Notes: a model not told the origin generated them from the sequence alone. A stretch of DNA of 64,000 bases from Pyrenophora tritici-repentis (GCF_003171515.1 NC_089393.1:1488001-1552000); one strand, 5' to 3'; positions 21,681-32,346 are shown, counted from the stretch's first letter. A program made the numbers and translations.

Positions 21681-23537
21681 ATGGCAGCTATTGACAAAGC
21701 GTTAGCAGCAATCGAATCGGGAGAGCTTGGAGATAAAATTGTATACCAGCAATATGCTGATAAGTACAACGTATCAAGGAGTGCGTTGAGCCGAAGACAC
21801 CGAGGCGTTTCACGCTCGAGAGCCGACTATACAGCCGACAAACAATCCCTCGCGCCACATCAAGAGCTAGAGCTTGTACGGTATATCACTAAGCTTACCA
21901 AGCAAGGCCTACCCCCTACAAGGGAGATGATTAGGAATTTCTCATCAGAAGTAGCCCATCAGCAGCTCAGCGAGAGCTGGGTTACTCGCTTCATCAACCG
22001 ACACGAGATCCATCTTATCTCAAAGTGGACCAGCGCCATGGATCGTACGCGCCACCTGGCTGATTCTGAGTCAAAGTATAGACTCTACTTCGAGCTGCTG
22101 CATGAAAAGATCGCCCAATACCACCTAGAGGCTCGAGATATATACAATATGGATGAGAAGGGCTTCTTGATTGGCTTAGTAGGCAGAAGCAAGAGGATAT
22201 TCAGCAGGCGTCAGTGGGAGAAGAAGGAGGTTCGAGCATCTCTCCAGGATGGATCACGCGAGTTTCTGACAGTCCTGGCCTGCTGCTGCGCTGATGGGAG
22301 CTCGCTGCCTCCAGCCCTTATCTACGCAGCTAAGAAAGGAGCTATACGATCAAGTTGGGTAGAGGATATTAAGGCAGGAGAGCATAAGGTCTTTATCTCA
22401 TCATCTCCAACAGGCTGGTCAAACGATGACGTAGGCCTAGCTTGGCTTGAGCAGGTGTTTGATCGCTATACAAAGCAGCGATCAGGGAGATGGCGATTGC
22501 TCATCCTTGATGGCCATGGATCTCATGTCACGATGGAGTTTATCGACTACTGTGATCGCCACAGGATCCTCCTCATAATCCTTCCTCCCCATTCAACCCA
22601 CACGCTCCAGCCGCTCGATGTGGTGCTGTTCAAGCCACTCTCTCAGGCCTACTCCAACGAGCTCACTAACCATCTCCATAAGGCTCAAGGCCTCGCTCCA
22701 ATCAAGAAAGGGGACTTTTTCCCACTCTTCTGGAGCGCCTGGATATCCTCCTTCACGGAGAGTCTCATATTGAAGGCCTTCGAAGCCACTGGGATCTGGC
22801 CAATGGACGCCAACGTTATCCTCCGTAGATTTGCCAGCACGCCAGAAGCTGAGAGAAGCTCATCATCAGGGCTCTCTGATCATGATTGGAGAAAGCTTGA
22901 TCGATTAGTTCGAGCTGCTGTCACTGATAGCCATCAGTATAAGGCAAGAAAGCTACGCTCAAGCGTTCACCATCTCTCTGTTCAGAATGAGCTTTTAAAC
23001 CATAAAGTAGATGGTTTAGAAGAGGCTCTTCAACATAAAAAGAAGCATAAGAAGAAGGGCAAAGCTCTTGACCTTCAACAGCGCCAGGAGTATCACGGTG
23101 GCTCTGTCTTCTGGTCTCCTCGCAAGTTGCGTGAGGCTCGAGCTAGAGAAGCAGTACGGGAGCGAGATGAGACGGAGGAGAAACTCCAAAAAGCACAGGC
23201 CAAGAAGCAGCGTAAGGAGGCTCAGCTGCAGCGTCAAGTTGAGCTCGAGCAGAGGCGTGTGGAGAGGCAGAGGCTCAAGGAAGCGAAGGAGCTTGAGCGA
23301 GCTGAGAAAGCAGCTGAACGCGCGCGCAAAGTTGAAGCTCAACACCAGAAAAAAACTATCCAACAAGCTCAACAACGCAAGCGTAAAGCCTCACAAGTAA
23401 CCTTATCAAGTAACAAGCGTCAAAAACGCGCTAGCGCTGCTCACGCTGGTGATCAAGCTCGAGATGGGCCATCTGCTGCTCTACCTAAAGTCACATTACG
23501 TGGTCGCAACGTCAGCCTCCCGCAAAAATATAGATAG
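21681..23537 (+). CDS. Pogo/Fot1-type DDE transposase, copy B
   Basis: Intact 618-residue transposase, the same length as copy A but on the opposite strand. The ATG at 21681 is used because it aligns with the copy A start; longer upstream readings run into the terminal repeat. The helix-turn-helix region (around QYADKYNVSRSALSRRHRG) is strongly diverged from A, whereas from about residue 80 the catalytic core (YNMDEKG, LILDGHGSH, LQPLDVV) differs at only about 15 of 345 positions by hand count. The charged tail is again more divergent, and the last residues (RGRNVSLPQKYR) and about 40 bp of 3' flank are nearly the same. It appears fully coding. Confidence 0.95.
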   Translation: MAAIDKALAAIESGELGDKIVYQQYADKYNVSRSALSRRHRGVSRSRADYTADKQSLAPHQELELVRYITKLTKQGLPPTREMIRNFSSEVAHQQLSESWVTRFINRHEIHLISKWTSAMDRTRHLADSESKYRLYFELLHEKIAQYHLEARDIYNMDEKGFLIGLVGRSKRIFSRRQWEKKEVRASLQDGSREFLTVLACCCADGSSLPPALIYAAKKGAIRSSWVEDIKAGEHKVFISSSPTGWSNDDVGLAWLEQVFDRYTKQRSGRWRLLILDGHGSHVTMEFIDYCDRHRILLIILPPHSTHTLQPLDVVLFKPLSQAYSNELTNHLHKAQGLAPIKKGDFFPLFWSAWISSFTESLILKAFEATGIWPMDANVILRRFASTPEAERSSSSGLSDHDWRKLDRLVRAAVTDSHQYKARKLRSSVHHLSVQNELLNHKVDGLEEALQHKKKHKKKGKALDLQQRQEYHGGSVFWSPRKLREARAREAVRERDETEEKLQKAQAKKQRKEAQLQRQVELEQRRVERQRLKEAKELERAEKAAERARKVEAQHQKKTIQQAQQRKRKASQVTLSSNKRQKRASAAHAGDQARDGPSAALPKVTLRGRNVSLPQKYR

Positions 23538-23638
23538 TACAAGTTGATCGCAAGCATCTAATTACTGCTACACCACGTTTTAATCAATATTGAGCTATTG
23601 TGTGGCGTTGTACAGCCTCATTCTTGAGATTGAGCAGA

Positions 23639-23689
23639 TGGTGTTCGGCGTGCGCGCTGCGAATCCGTGCGCGCTGCGCACGGGCACGT
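23639..23689 (-). repeat. Right terminal inverted repeat of pogo copy B
   Basis: 51 bp, read inward as ACGTGCCC, then two direct copies of a 13-mer (GCAGCGCGCACGG and GCAGCGCGCACGC) separated by ATTC, then CGAACACCA. The length and layout equal those of the copy A repeat, but the 13-mer differs. Followed by TA. Confidence 0.9.
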
Positions 23690-23691
23690 TA

Positions 23692-24506
23692 GCCTGCAAA
23701 CGAGAGTGCATGGCAAGAACGACATGGTTGCGAATGGGGTACTTAAACACGATGATCTCGGAAGATGCACGCACACTGTCCCATCCGCGAATCCTAGTCA
23801 CTTCCGTGCTCGTGTCAGAGGTGTATCTACACGAAATACACGTAATTACAGTAGCGTACTTGACGCATATAAGTCTAACGCGACATTGTCGTACAGTCAG
23901 CCCCCTAGTCTCCATACTTGATAGCGTGTTAGAGGTTTTGTAACTATCAATTAACTTACCATTATTACCATCGTGCCCTAACCTCTACTAGCACGCAATA
24001 TGTGTCCCTATAATGCCCATATAAAGTTAGTTCTACGGTTACCTCCGCCTAGCATACGTTTTTCTTTACAAGACCTGGACCAGGGATTGACTATATAGTG
24101 CTGACTGAACGTAAGAGCTTGGCGCGGACTTCGGTTCTACTCGGGCCATCTTGTTTGGGAACTCTCGTCACAACTGAAATGATGGTCTAGGAAATTTCCT
24201 ACTTTTTGTCCAATGTTTCGATGGAGTTCCGTAAATGCGTAGCATGGTATGATGCACATCTGATGCAGTGCTGCTAGTCATCTTTGTCCATCAATTAATT
24301 ATCCGTAAGCTGCATGCAATCTACAAATCGGTCCGTCCTATTGACCAGGATCTTGGCGCTAACGCGTCCTGCAGGTGCTGCGGTATCACCATCCCACTCC
24401 CATAGTCGGATCTCGCATTTGTGTCAGTGCTATGTGGCGTGTTCTCGTAAATCTGAAAATGTATCTCAGATCGAGAACATTGTAGAGAAACTTGGAGAGA
24501 AAGAGG
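23692..24506. other. Gene-free stretch between transposons
   Basis: About 0.8 kb with no coding signal I can support; short ATG-initiated readings on both strands show no domain or family resemblance. It is locally A/T-rich and may be degenerate old repeat sequence. Confidence 0.5.
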
Positions 24507-24508
24507 TA

Positions 24509-25859
24509 CAGTACTAGGTCAAAAGTTTTGAACCGCCAAGCTACACTAGCACCCAATCAACATCGCGACGTGAACGTTCACCACCCATTTTCTTAGCCAT
24601 ACTTCATCAAATTGTGTAATTTTTATAGCAATCGAGGCACCTACATCTAATACTTCGTTTGCAAGCCTCTAGCCTTCTTGCATGCACTAATACGGCGCGG
24701 CATAGAAGTAATGAGGCGCTTGATTAGTGCATTTGGTATGCGCTGCCAGCACTCCTGCAACGCCTTGCAGAACCCATCCTATTCATCCTGAGCTGTAACT
24801 AAGTTGTTATACTGTGGGTAGTGCTTATACATCATCTTTTTCAGCACCCACCACATATGCTCAATTGGGTTAAGGTCCGGTGAATAAGGAGGCCAATCAA
24901 TGACGTTGATGTGGTGCTGCTGCATGAATACCCGCACCTTGCGCGAGGTGTGTATGCCAGCGTTATCCTGCATGAAGTATTGCGAACGCCTGTACTAAGG
25001 CAGCAGACCTTTTGTCAAGGTATCAATGTAACTTTAGGCGGAGTAGCCACCGCGGGGAGCATCAGAATCACGCTCCATAATGACTAGTTTGCTGCGGCGT
25101 GGGTAGTCGCGTTCATCTAACCATGTGCAACCCCACACTATCTGTGCCGGCTTCCTGGCTGTACAGCACTTAGTTAACATCTCCTTCTTCCATTTCTCCT
25201 AAGAAAAACGAAAAGCCTACTCGTTATTTGCACCAGAACCCTTCTAAACGGAGCACTCGTCGCTGAATTTAACCGTACGGCGGCGCTAAAGGAAGTTTAT
25301 CTACCTCCTACAGAAGCTACGTCGTTTGGAGGCATATATAGAGGTTAGTTTTGGACGCTTTTTGCAGCGATATTTGGTTATCGTACGTCGTTTGAGTACC
25401 CTGTACAATGTGGAGTGGCTGGGAGGCTTCGTAGTAGTGCCATCCGCGTTCACAAACACTCCATCTTTAGCGAGCTTTGAGTACTTAATCTTTGGTGCAG
25501 CGCGTGCTTTCCGGTATATGATTTTTTCCAGGCGACGCGATAGTATATGAGGATGCCCACTGCGAGGGCGCTCCTCTATTGTGGGTGTTTTGGTGTAGGT
25601 GCGGATGGTATATTTGATCGCGCTCTCGCTTCGTCCGAACTCCGCTGCGAGCTCCCGCACCGGCACCCCCTCCTCACGCTTGGCGATGATCCCCTGGCGA
25701 TCTGCAGGACTAATATTTGGGCCACGACGCACATTTTGATCTATTTCTTGTCCAAATCGGCGCTGTGGAGGCATAGTTATGACGCGTTGAAGTTGTGGTG
25801 TTGGTGTTGTGGAAGCGGGGTCGGCAAAATCACGGTTCAAAACTTTTGACGCGTCACTG
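24509..25859 (-). mobile_element. Degenerate Tc1/mariner-like element
   Basis: 1351 bp flanked by TA (24507-24508 and 25860-25861). The ends are inverted repeats sharing GTCAAAAGTTTTGAACCG; the outermost bases (CAGTACTAG on the left, CAGTGACGC read inward from the right) have diverged. The single transposase reading frame on the minus strand is interrupted by several stops. Confidence 0.85.
24779..25774 (-). pseudogene. Broken Tc1-like transposase
   Basis: Starting at ATG 25774, the first 158 or so residues keep a paired helix-turn-helix DNA-binding domain (VPVRELAAEFGRSESAIKYT and ERPRSGHPHILS). The frame stops at 25301. Several TAG/TAA stops follow through the catalytic core before a readable C-terminal block (24973-24779) with QDNAGIHTS and the Tc1 hallmark WPPYSPDLNPIEHMWW. 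The first catalytic Asp region is not recoverable in one frame. It cannot encode a working transposase, but its ends could be recognised by relatives. Confidence 0.85.
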
Positions 25860-25878
25860 TATATTATTATTATTATTA

Positions 25879-27722
25879 ACGTGTTGTACAAGCGAGTGGG
25901 CCAGACAAGCGAGTGGGCCACCCCACCAACTTTCGCATCTTCAAAGCGATTTAACTCAACAACGCGATTATACAAACTATAGATATATATAGAGTAGATT
26001 AAGTAGTATCTAACTATCCTTTTTGCACGTACGTAAGTCATGCCCAGTCTCTTTACACCTACTGCAGCGCCTTTGAGCGCGCTGGCTAAGGCCTAATCGC
26101 GCTCCTCCTTGACGCTCTTCACAAGCAATCTGCTGGTCAGCCTCATTTTGAGCTAGTATATCCTCTGCAGCTCCCTTTGTTAAGACTCCACGCTGCTGTA
26201 GTCTCTTTTTCTTGCGCTGCCTACGCGCTGACGCTGCCTTGTTGGCTCTCTCAAGGCTGGTGATCCGATCGCGCATCAGCTCAGCCGAGAGCATCATCAC
26301 CTCAGCTCCCTTCTTGAGCTGGTTAATCGCCTCAATAATCGAAGCTGGTGATGAGCTCTTATGCCGGCGCACGCGCTCGCGTATTAGACTTGATTGAGAC
26401 TCAAGCTCACGTACGTTGCTCGGCGTACGAGCCTCCCAGGGAGCCTCTGGTAGAGCAGCTGGAGTAGGCGTACGCAGCTGCACATCGAGCTTTGATAGAA
26501 CAGCATCTGGCTGTAGAGGAACAAGGCCTGCGCCGCGGAAAGATGATTGGATATTGGCTGGCGTGAACGCTCGATCAAATGCTGCCTTGAAGGCCGGCAG
26601 GAACTCAAGCTTGGTGATGTGGTTGATGTGGTGGCGGATCAGGCTCTCCACCTCACGGCTGTACGCCCGCTTCAATGGCGAGAAGCAGCCAACATCAAGC
26701 GGCTGGAGTAGGTGAGATGAATGAGGTGGCATACAGAGCGTGTAGATGTTGTTCTCCTTGCAGAGCTCTTGAAACTCAAGCGACTGGTGGCTCTCATGGC
26801 CATCAAGGACAAGCAGGCGACGCGCGCCTACAACACGAGCCTTTGTGTAAGCGTTGAAGTGCTTTAGCCACTCAACTCCTAGCTTATTGTTGGTCCAGCC
26901 ATTGTCGCTGACTGCGATCGCCCAGTCGCGTGGGAGGTCCTCATACCAAGCAGATAGGTGATACTGGCCAGCAAAGATGAGGAACGGTGGGACTGACCAG
27001 CCAGCTGCGTTGATCGCAGCGATCAACGTCACCCACTCGCGATTGCCTGGCTGGATAGTCTTTGGCCTGCCTCTCCTTTCTGACGCTGTCACGACAAGCT
27101 GAGTTGTAATCTTGCCCATCATAAAGCCAGTTTCGTCAAAGTTGTAGACATCCTCATCGCAGATGCCGTACTTGGCCTTCGTCTGCTCTACCAGCTCAAA
27201 CCAGCTCTTGATTAGTACAGGATCCTCACACAGAGCTCGCTGCCTATCGTACGCTCGATTGAAACGCGTCGTGAGACTATCTGTACGCTTGACAAAGTTG
27301 GCTGGCCAGTGGATACCAACCTGGCCAGCGCCACGTGCAGCCAGCAGCTTATCAGCCATATCACGTACAGCTTCGTACGTAGGCGCAAATCCACGCTGAT
27401 CTAAGCTAAGTATATGGTTAACAATCACCTCCTCTTCTCTCTGTGTGAGCTTCCTTGAGTTGGGCTGGCAATCGCGTCGGGCAGGCTTTCCAGCGCGTCG
27501 GCGCGTAAGCGTCATTCGGGAGACTTCGAACGTCCGCGCGGCATCTCTATGAGACTGAATTTGATTCTGGTTAAGAGCTGAAACTGCCGTGTGTATATCA
27601 TCTTCATAAGAAGCTTTTTGGGATTGTTTTGGTAGAGGCATTGCGTGCAAAGGTGAGGTGGGTGATCAAAGTTGGTGGGGTGGCCCACTCGCTTGTCTGG
27701 CCCACTCGCTTGTACAACACGT
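25879..27722 (-). mobile_element. Third pogo/Fot1-like element
   Basis: 1844 bp flanked by TA (25877-25878 and 27723-27724) with 53-bp inverted repeats at 25879-25931 and 27670-27722. Each repeat begins ACGTG and contains two direct copies of ACAAGCGAGTGGGCCA separated by one G. It starts 19 bp after the Tc1-like element, within a (TTA)n run. Confidence 0.93.
26010..27641 (-). CDS. Pogo/Fot1-type transposase with C-terminal zinc knuckle
   Basis: Intact 543-residue DDE-1 transposase. N-terminal helix-turn-helix around [24 protein letters not shown]-type DNA-binding domain, catalytic core with [18 protein letters not shown] and LQPLDVG, and a basic coiled-coil tail. The extreme C-terminus carries a CCHC knuckle, [14 protein letters not shown] (C-x2-C-x4-H-x4-C), which is common in this fungal subfamily and absent from copies A and B at 19659-23537. 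The ATG at 27641 is the first in frame. It belongs to a clearly different subfamily from the composite pair. Confidence 0.94.
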   Translation of the reverse strand: MPLPKQSQKASYEDDIHTAVSALNQNQIQSHRDAARTFEVSRMTLTRRRAGKPARRDCQPNSRKLTQREEEVIVNHILSLDQRGFAPTYEAVRDMADKLLAARGAGQVGIHWPANFVKRTDSLTTRFNRAYDRQRALCEDPVLIKSWFELVEQTKAKYGICDEDVYNFDETGFMMGKITTQLVVTASERRGRPKTIQPGNREWVTLIAAINAAGWSVPPFLIFAGQYHLSAWYEDLPRDWAIAVSDNGWTNNKLGVEWLKHFNAYTKARVVGARRLLVLDGHESHQSLEFQELCKENNIYTLCMPPHSSHLLQPLDVGCFSPLKRAYSREVESLIRHHINHITKLEFLPAFKAAFDRAFTPANIQSSFRGAGLVPLQPDAVLSKLDVQLRTPTPAALPEAPWEARTPSNVRELESQSSLIRERVRRHKSSSPASIIEAINQLKKGAEVMMLSAELMRDRITSLERANKAASARRQRKKKRLQQRGVLTKGAAEDILAQNEADQQIACEERQGGARLGLSQRAQRRCSRCKETGHDLRTCKKDS

Positions 27723-27724
27723 TA

Positions 27725-29637
27725 TTCCATTTGAGTCCTTTTTCAGTCAGAGACTATGTAGGACTGGGCCGAAGGCCTTTCTATCTGGTTTTGTTTATCG
27801 TACAGTTTGGGTATTTGTTTGGCTATGGCAGTTTAGGCTTGCTTCTAGCTAGATACTCGGTGTCTAGCTAGTGCCTGGTGCTAAAGAGCAGTTTGGTGAA
27901 TAGAAAGAGATGTAGCAGCGGGCTCTTATGGCAAAGGAGGAGGCAGTGTTTTTAGTTTTATACAGTGTCTCTCTGTGGCGTCACTGTATAGGCGAGATGG
28001 AAAGAAAGAAGGAATAACGATATTGAGGGGGAACAGCTTACCGATGGCAAAGTGATGATGGTCCCGTGCGTCTATTCTCACACAGGCTCATACACTGGCA
28101 CAGCTTCGGTCGACTGTACCACAGAGCCCCAGCTTTTTCTAACAGATGCATGCACTCGTGATGAGACCCAAGATATTATGCGCCTTGGACGAGCGAGCTG
28201 AGGAATTCGCAGATTGATGACCAGCAGTAGCTTGTTGTATCTCCTGCTCTATTCGATGTGGCTTTTTGCAGTGTCTGGACACAGCAGCGGCACGCATGAG
28301 TCTTGCTGTGGATGGTCCTGGACAGACTATCAGAGCCGCATGTTTTCAACAAAATACCGGGGAAAGCCGCGTGCACGGAACATAATGATTCACTGCTGGT
28401 CGGGAAATCGACACGATTAGCCTAACCCGAAAAAATGGCTCGCTGTGACACCGTAGCGGGTTGCGGGTAGGGAACAAGTGCCTGAATTTGGTAAGCTATG
28501 CTTACCGGTGTATGGTACGGTCAAGAATGATAAGCCTCATCTGGCCTTGTTTTTCATGAGCGGTCTCAAACTCCCGCAATCGGCCGAGCCGCGATGTAAG
28601 GATAACCCCGGGCGTTCGGCGTAGTGGATTTTACGCCGAGAATAATGATTGGTAAGACATCTGAGTATGTATGTCCTGCCGTCTTATCCGGTCTCATTCT
28701 CTGATCTAGGGACAAGAATGATTCACCCACATACAGAATTGAGAGTAATCTGGCTTTGATCGCGGAACACGTCAGCAATGACGATTGTTACTCGATCTCT
28801 TGTATCCATCGTCTCCGATCTGCTTCCACTGGAACGCGATGTTTTCAGGCAAGTTTGACGGCCAGAGTTGATCCGGACAACGGACGAAGTGAACGTATTG
28901 TACACCCGGTAGGAAAGCCGTTAGGCTACGATAGCCAGGTAGATGCTCTTTCGTTATCAAAAGGCTCACAAGAATATTTCCGGTGAGTGCAGTAAAGCAC
29001 ACAATCCCAGCTTGATGATTGTTTCAAACGCCTCGCCAAGTTCTTGTACAATAGTCCTGCCGAGATTTATACAGTACTCGATATATTCTTCACCATCGGA
29101 ATGGCGGTACATGCTGCCACTTCCGCATACAGATCAGATACATGGATGCATCATGGATTATTCGGACTAGCATGGGTGGAACGGCAGGAATCGTGGGGTG
29201 TCGGAGGCTTGCCGGAGAGACCCCGCCCCACATTAGCCTAGGCGTCGGTAGGATATTGCGCGAACGGCGGCTTGGTACGAAGGTAGTGACGTGCTTCGAT
29301 GAGAGTAGTTATATTAAGGACCGAAAGAATTCCAAAAAAGGGAAGATGATCGAGCGAAGTGTTATTAAGGGTGGGTAGGTGCCGTTAGAAGTAAGTGCGG
29401 GGTCATGCCGTGACGCACCTCGCCATCGGGAACTTTTCTTCTGCTTCATCTAGCAACGCCATCTGTCCTCTTCCATCCAGGCGTGAAGAAGCCACGTCCC
29501 TGATAATCATATCTCGATACAGAAGTCTGTGAACTGAGATCTGCGATACACAAATACGCTCTCGTCTTCAACCTCACCCAGCGGAACCAGCCGACTCAAA
29601 AGCTATACCCCAACGCTCGCAGCGTCCACTTGCCGAG
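27725..29637. other. Gene-free 1.9-kb stretch
   Basis: No supported gene. A GCGTCACTGTATA string near 27978 resembles the Tc1-like terminus at 25851-25863 and may be a decayed remnant. Short ATG readings across 28176-29378 overlap on both strands without recognisable domains. Confidence 0.45.
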
Positions 29638-30394
29638 TCAACTCGTAAACGGATCCTTCTTCTTCGATGAATTTCTCTCTATCTCTGTATTCCCGTCATC
29701 TTCCGGAGCCGATGACTGCGATAAGTGGTCCCATTCGTCGTCATCGTCGCAGTGTCGAGGGAAACGCGCGAAGCCTGTGGGGCTGAGCACGATCGGAATT
29801 GTATCGCCTGAGTTCAAGGTGACCATATCGACCCTAGTTACTGGCTTGGGTGATGAGCGCTCTGACAGCATCTCGGAATTGTTTGGTAGTTGAGGAATGG
29901 GTAATCCGCGAGTCGCGTGGTAGACATCGATAGAAATGCGTGAGTGAAAGGCATCGGGAGACTGTTGTGGAGTTTCGGCGGACTCCGCGGTGGGCTCTAT
30001 GGGCATTCTTCGCTTTAGAACTGTTTTGTAGTCGTTCGCACACTTCTCCATGAGTCCTCCCGCGAGCCTCTGATTTAGCAATGATTTTGAGGGCAGGGAA
30101 GCACATTTGTTGGCCTGCACTGTTAGCAAGAGCCCATCCTTTTGAGTTTCGACTGCTTACTCGACCCTGTATTAAATTTGCTGCCTTCACTTCAAGCCTG
30201 TCCGTATCCTGAGTTGCTTTCGACAACGGCTGATCCCAGTGCAGCGCTTGATTATTGTGTTTCTTGATAGCTTCATCAACCATTTGCTTGGCCTTGACTA
30301 CCAAATTATCCACTTCTTCTATCTCCTCCTTGGTGATCAAGGGGCGTCCGAGGTGTCCGCCCCCCGAATACCTGGCCTCTCGCTTTACTATCAT
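29638..30394 (-). CDS. Hypothetical protein, two exons
   Basis: Predicted 236-residue protein from exons 30394-30161 and 30114-29638, joined across a 46-bp GT-AG intron that keeps the frame and links two coherent readings. The N-terminal third is a charged helical segment (TKEEIEEVDNLVVKAKQMVDEAIKK) that could form a coiled coil. The rest is Ser/Pro/Asp-rich and probably disordered, with a CDDDDEWDHLS acidic patch near the end. No signal peptide, membrane segment or known domain. It sits alone between transposons. Function not recognised. Confidence 0.6.
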
Positions 30395-31119
30395 GACTGG
30401 ATTTTAGGGGGTGATTTCTCTGACTTTAGTGAGTTGATACTGGAATTGAGGCGAAAAGCAAGTTTTGGAGCAAGGAAACGCAAAGCGCAATAATGAAACG
30501 AAGATTGGCCATGATGATTCATATACTATGCGTCCTGGAACGGCGCTTGCGTCGGCAGCGAAGCCACTCAGTCACTACTAGCCAATGTCAATGTGGTAGT
30601 CACCAAGGGAACAAGTCACCACAGTAACAGACCAGGCGTGAATCCCCCAAAGCTAAGTAGAACTGGTGTGAAACATATCAAATACTCCTATGGCGCGATA
30701 CGAGGGTATTCACACTTCTGGTCTGTGACATCATTGTCAAGGGGTTCCTTTTTGGTTCATGGACGATGCGTGGAAGCTTTTACGTATTCCAAACCTTGGA
30801 AGTCTCGATAAAGAAAGATTTACTATTGCAAATATATAGAGCTGTAAATATGACGACTATAGCACCCAGATCGAAAATGATGAAAGGTATAATGTGAGGC
30901 TTGTACGGCTATTCATTCATTGCATCATCTGAAGACACAGCGAGCCCCAGAACCTAGCTATCTAACAACTCAGAAGGAACCCTGACACATTTCCATCAAC
31001 ATTCAGAACACCCATTCTCCACAGCATAACTTGAGCACAAAAGCTATATCCTATACCTTGCCATATCCAAGTAGAAGACAAGACGTGTCTCTGTTGGTTA
31101 GGCCATCTATTATTCTAGC
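30395..31119. other. Gene-free stretch
   Basis: About 0.7 kb with no supported gene; it holds the upstream region of the hypothetical gene ending at 30394 and the 3' flank of the Copia-disrupted gene. Confidence 0.45.
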
Positions 31120-32140
31120 CTAACTCCGGTTCAAAGCATTTTGGAACCACCGTCGGAGCTTACCATTCTTCTTGTCATGTCGATTCTTTTGTTCATCTGC
31201 CATAGACGATGTGCTGGTACTGGATGACTCGGCACCTGTAATGACCTGCGCATCTCCGGTTTGGGGACCCAGAGAAAGTGCATCCTGTAAGTCCAGAAGA
31301 AGTGGGGACTGAGCGCGGTGGTTCATTGACGCGCCTATGTTTGCTAGATAGGTCTCAATCTCTTGCAGAGAATCGTGGTGCGGTACAATAAGTTCTCCGG
31401 TAGAAGTTTGCGCATTGGACGCTATTGGCACGGTCTGAGTTGTCCGCTCAACATCATTCCGAACTGATACCGAGGCCAAGTCATTGCTAAGGCGCGACTG
31501 ATCCTGCGGAGGTGATTGAGAAAGCTCGGTGCTGAACCACCAATCAATATTATGTGTCATGTCGTTGTCTTGAGATAGAGGTCGACGTTGTCGCTGGATG
31601 ATATCGGAAGGGGCGGTAATAACGAGTCCGCCTGGTGCAATGTCATCGACGAACCCGGAATCATGGCCTTGTGACGACTCTTCCTTGATGATAGCTAGCC
31701 CACGATGCACCTGCTGCGCCGGTAGCTCCTTCCGCATTGCGTTCCGCCATTCTACCCATAGCGTGTCATACGCAAAGCACAGTTGCTTTAACTTATCGCT
31801 GGAGCCACCAACAGAGTATCGCTGGCCTGCTTTACCGAGGACTATATCTTTATTGTTCAGCTTCTTCTTCAGCGTGCGGTATTTAGACCACATATCCCCC
31901 TTCGGCAACGGGCACATAGTCTGCATCAAAGAACATGTTCCATTGCTCCTCGTATAAAGGACCGAACTTCAGCATGGACTTGAACTCTGAAGGTGACTCT
32001 GGGTTACCGTAGGTGAGCAGCTCACCTGATGAGTTGAAGTTGGCTCCCATCTGTTGCAAGCGGCCTCGTAGGTTGAGGATATCCGCAAGGTTGTTCAGGA
32101 TCGGGGTTCGCTCGGTAAATTGGAATGACTGAGGTCTAGT
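31120..32140 (-). pseudogene. 3' part of a host gene interrupted by Copia
   Basis: Minus-strand coding sequence that continues, in the same frame once the retrotransposon and one target duplication are discounted, from exons at 37455-37990. The part next to the LTR reads RPQSFQFTERTPILNNLADILNL in abbreviated terms (from 32140 downward) and runs to a TAA near 31883. A second coherent reading in another frame (31929-31120) carries on with WSKYRTLKKKLNNKD and a Ser-rich tail ending FQNALNRS. The change of frame near 31890 is either a frameshift or an intron I could not place. No known domain. An ATG inside the LTR (32149) would allow only an N-truncated product. Confidence 0.7.
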
Positions 32141-32332
32141 TGTTGCCATTCAGGACTACCCTTCTTGGAATCGGCCCGATGCTTCTTGGCCGAATGTTCT
32201 ACAACCTTCACTTTCACTCCTTTGCCGTCATGTGCTTACGCACATCTCATGTATATAACCTTGTGTATCTACTCCGTAGGACAATCAACGCAGTTCTCAT
32301 ATGCAGTTGTTGACGTCTTGTCTACTGCGATA
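32141..32332 (+). repeat. 5' LTR of Copia element
   Basis: 192 bp starting TGTTGCCATT and ending CTGCGATA. A TATA-like ATGTATATAA lies at about 32249. The ending TA instead of CA is confirmed by the duplications here and at the solo LTR. Confidence 0.96.
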
Positions 32333-32346
32333 GTTATGAGCCCGGA
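32333..32346 (+). other. Primer binding site, internal initiator-tRNA type
   Basis: GTTATGAGCCCGGA begins at the first base after the LTR. GTTATGAGCCC is complementary to the anticodon stem-loop (GGGCUCAUAAC) of initiator tRNA-Met rather than to its 3' CCA end, implying priming by a tRNA fragment as in Drosophila copia. Confidence 0.75.

Larger units (their letters stand above)
19507..23689. mobile_element. Composite of two head-to-head pogo/Fot1-like DNA transposons
   Basis: 4183-bp unit bounded by TA at 19505-19506 and 23690-23691. The outer ends are 51-bp inverted repeats beginning ACGTG, not identical to each other. Inside are two divergent 618-residue transposase genes. At the centre the two inner inverted repeats are fused and both have lost the ACGTG terminus, so only the outermost pair of ends is complete. 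The unit therefore looks like a single transposition-competent composite rather than two neighbouring insertions. Confidence 0.88.

Noticed and set aside
24779..24973. Separate 64-residue gene
   Set aside because: It is the C-terminal block of the decayed Tc1-like transposase, not an independent gene.
26010..26060. CCHC zinc knuckle taken as retroviral gag
   Set aside because: It is the tail of a complete pogo-type DDE transposase with its own TA-flanked inverted repeats.
32147..32149. ATG in the Copia LTR as the natural start of the minus-strand host ORF
   Set aside because: The frame continues across the insertion into upstream exons at 37455-37563, so this ATG is an accident of the LTR sequence.
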